Assembly: GCF_003075415.1 (NCBI RefSeq)
Contig: NZ_QDAH01000003.1
Coordinates: forward strand, 178,494-242,493
Direction of reading: 5' to 3'
Origin: Microvirga sp. KLBC 81
GTDB taxonomy: Bacteria > Pseudomonadota > Alphaproteobacteria > Rhizobiales > Beijerinckiaceae
DNA: 64,000 nucleotides
Shown here piece after piece: positions 63,947 to 64,000 of this stretch. The notes under the pieces are model-generated. The model was not told the origin of the DNA. It saw only the letters and a list, made by a program, of their open reading frames with translations, and searched no databases. The position numbers and the translations under genes are program-made. The first letter of the stretch is position 1, and each line of letters begins with the position of its first letter.

Positions 63947-64000
63947 GGGGAGCTAGAAAGCCGCCTGAGACGGCTGCATTGGCCTTTAGGCTCTCGCCCT

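Overview
The window reads as chromosomal DNA of an alphaproteobacterium of the Rhizobiales (Hyphomicrobiales). Support comes from gene content and order (aroA-cmk beside the FYDLN/TIGR02300 zinc-ribbon gene and tRNA-Ala, hsp20 followed by a DUF1150 gene, infC with an N-terminus typical of the order), a class-II type EPSP synthase, many ABC uptake systems, high GC, and short intergenic palindromes of the kind that litter Rhizobiales genomes. A Microvirga/Methylobacterium-like relative is my guess. There is no sign of phage, plasmid, integron, transposase or CRISPR: this is metabolically rich core and accessory chromosome.

Layout. 0-2.9 kb: start of an exported protein, cmk, aroA, the FYDLN-domain gene, tRNA-Ala(GGC) with a readable promoter and terminator. 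3.0-9.2 kb: malate synthase G, 5-oxoprolinase subunits B and C without A, 3-hydroxybutyrate dehydrogenase, proline iminopeptidase. 9.3-13.3 kb: a PotDABC-like polyamine-type ABC transporter. 13.4-19.7 kb (minus strand): a DppABCDF-like peptide transporter ending in an M19 dipeptidase. 19.9-30.4 kb: argH, a methyltransferase, hsp20-DUF1150, an esterase-like hydrolase, a glycosyltransferase, then infC-rpmI-rplT-pheS-pheT. 30.6-31.7 kb: a wrecked GIY-YIG gene and a ThiF/MoeB-type E1 protein.

31.8-41.2 kb is a nucleoside operon: a BMP-type ABC importer with a VOC-family gene embedded in it, then cdd, purine nucleoside phosphorylase, deoC, deoA and ghrA. 41.3-50.1 kb (minus strand) continues the theme: URC1-like and URC4-like uracil catabolism genes with upp, plus deoB; the same strand carries a sugar-acid kinase, an M17 aminopeptidase, an NlpC/P60 peptidase and a TSUP permease. 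Together the two blocks could import nucleosides, split them, send deoxyribose to acetaldehyde plus glyceraldehyde-3-phosphate, and use uracil as a nitrogen source by the little-studied URC route.

50.2-59.4 kb holds a His-rich zinc-type cation exporter and a Yej peptide transporter with two tandem, differently exported YejA proteins and a DUF4260 membrane protein in the operon. 59.5-64 kb has a membrane-anchored cytochrome c, kdsB-pheA, nudC, a HIT protein and a small hypothetical gene.

The most distinctive observations are: (1) the URC1-URC4-upp cluster; (2) a palindromic element at the yejB/yejE junction flanked by an 18-bp direct repeat, which left both genes intact and created a 51-codon ORF that overlaps the yejE start; (3) three separate ABC operons each with a hairpin directly after the binding-protein gene; (4) infC with a probable ATT start; (5) repeat sequence that has extended a ThiF-family reading frame beside a GIY-YIG pseudogene.
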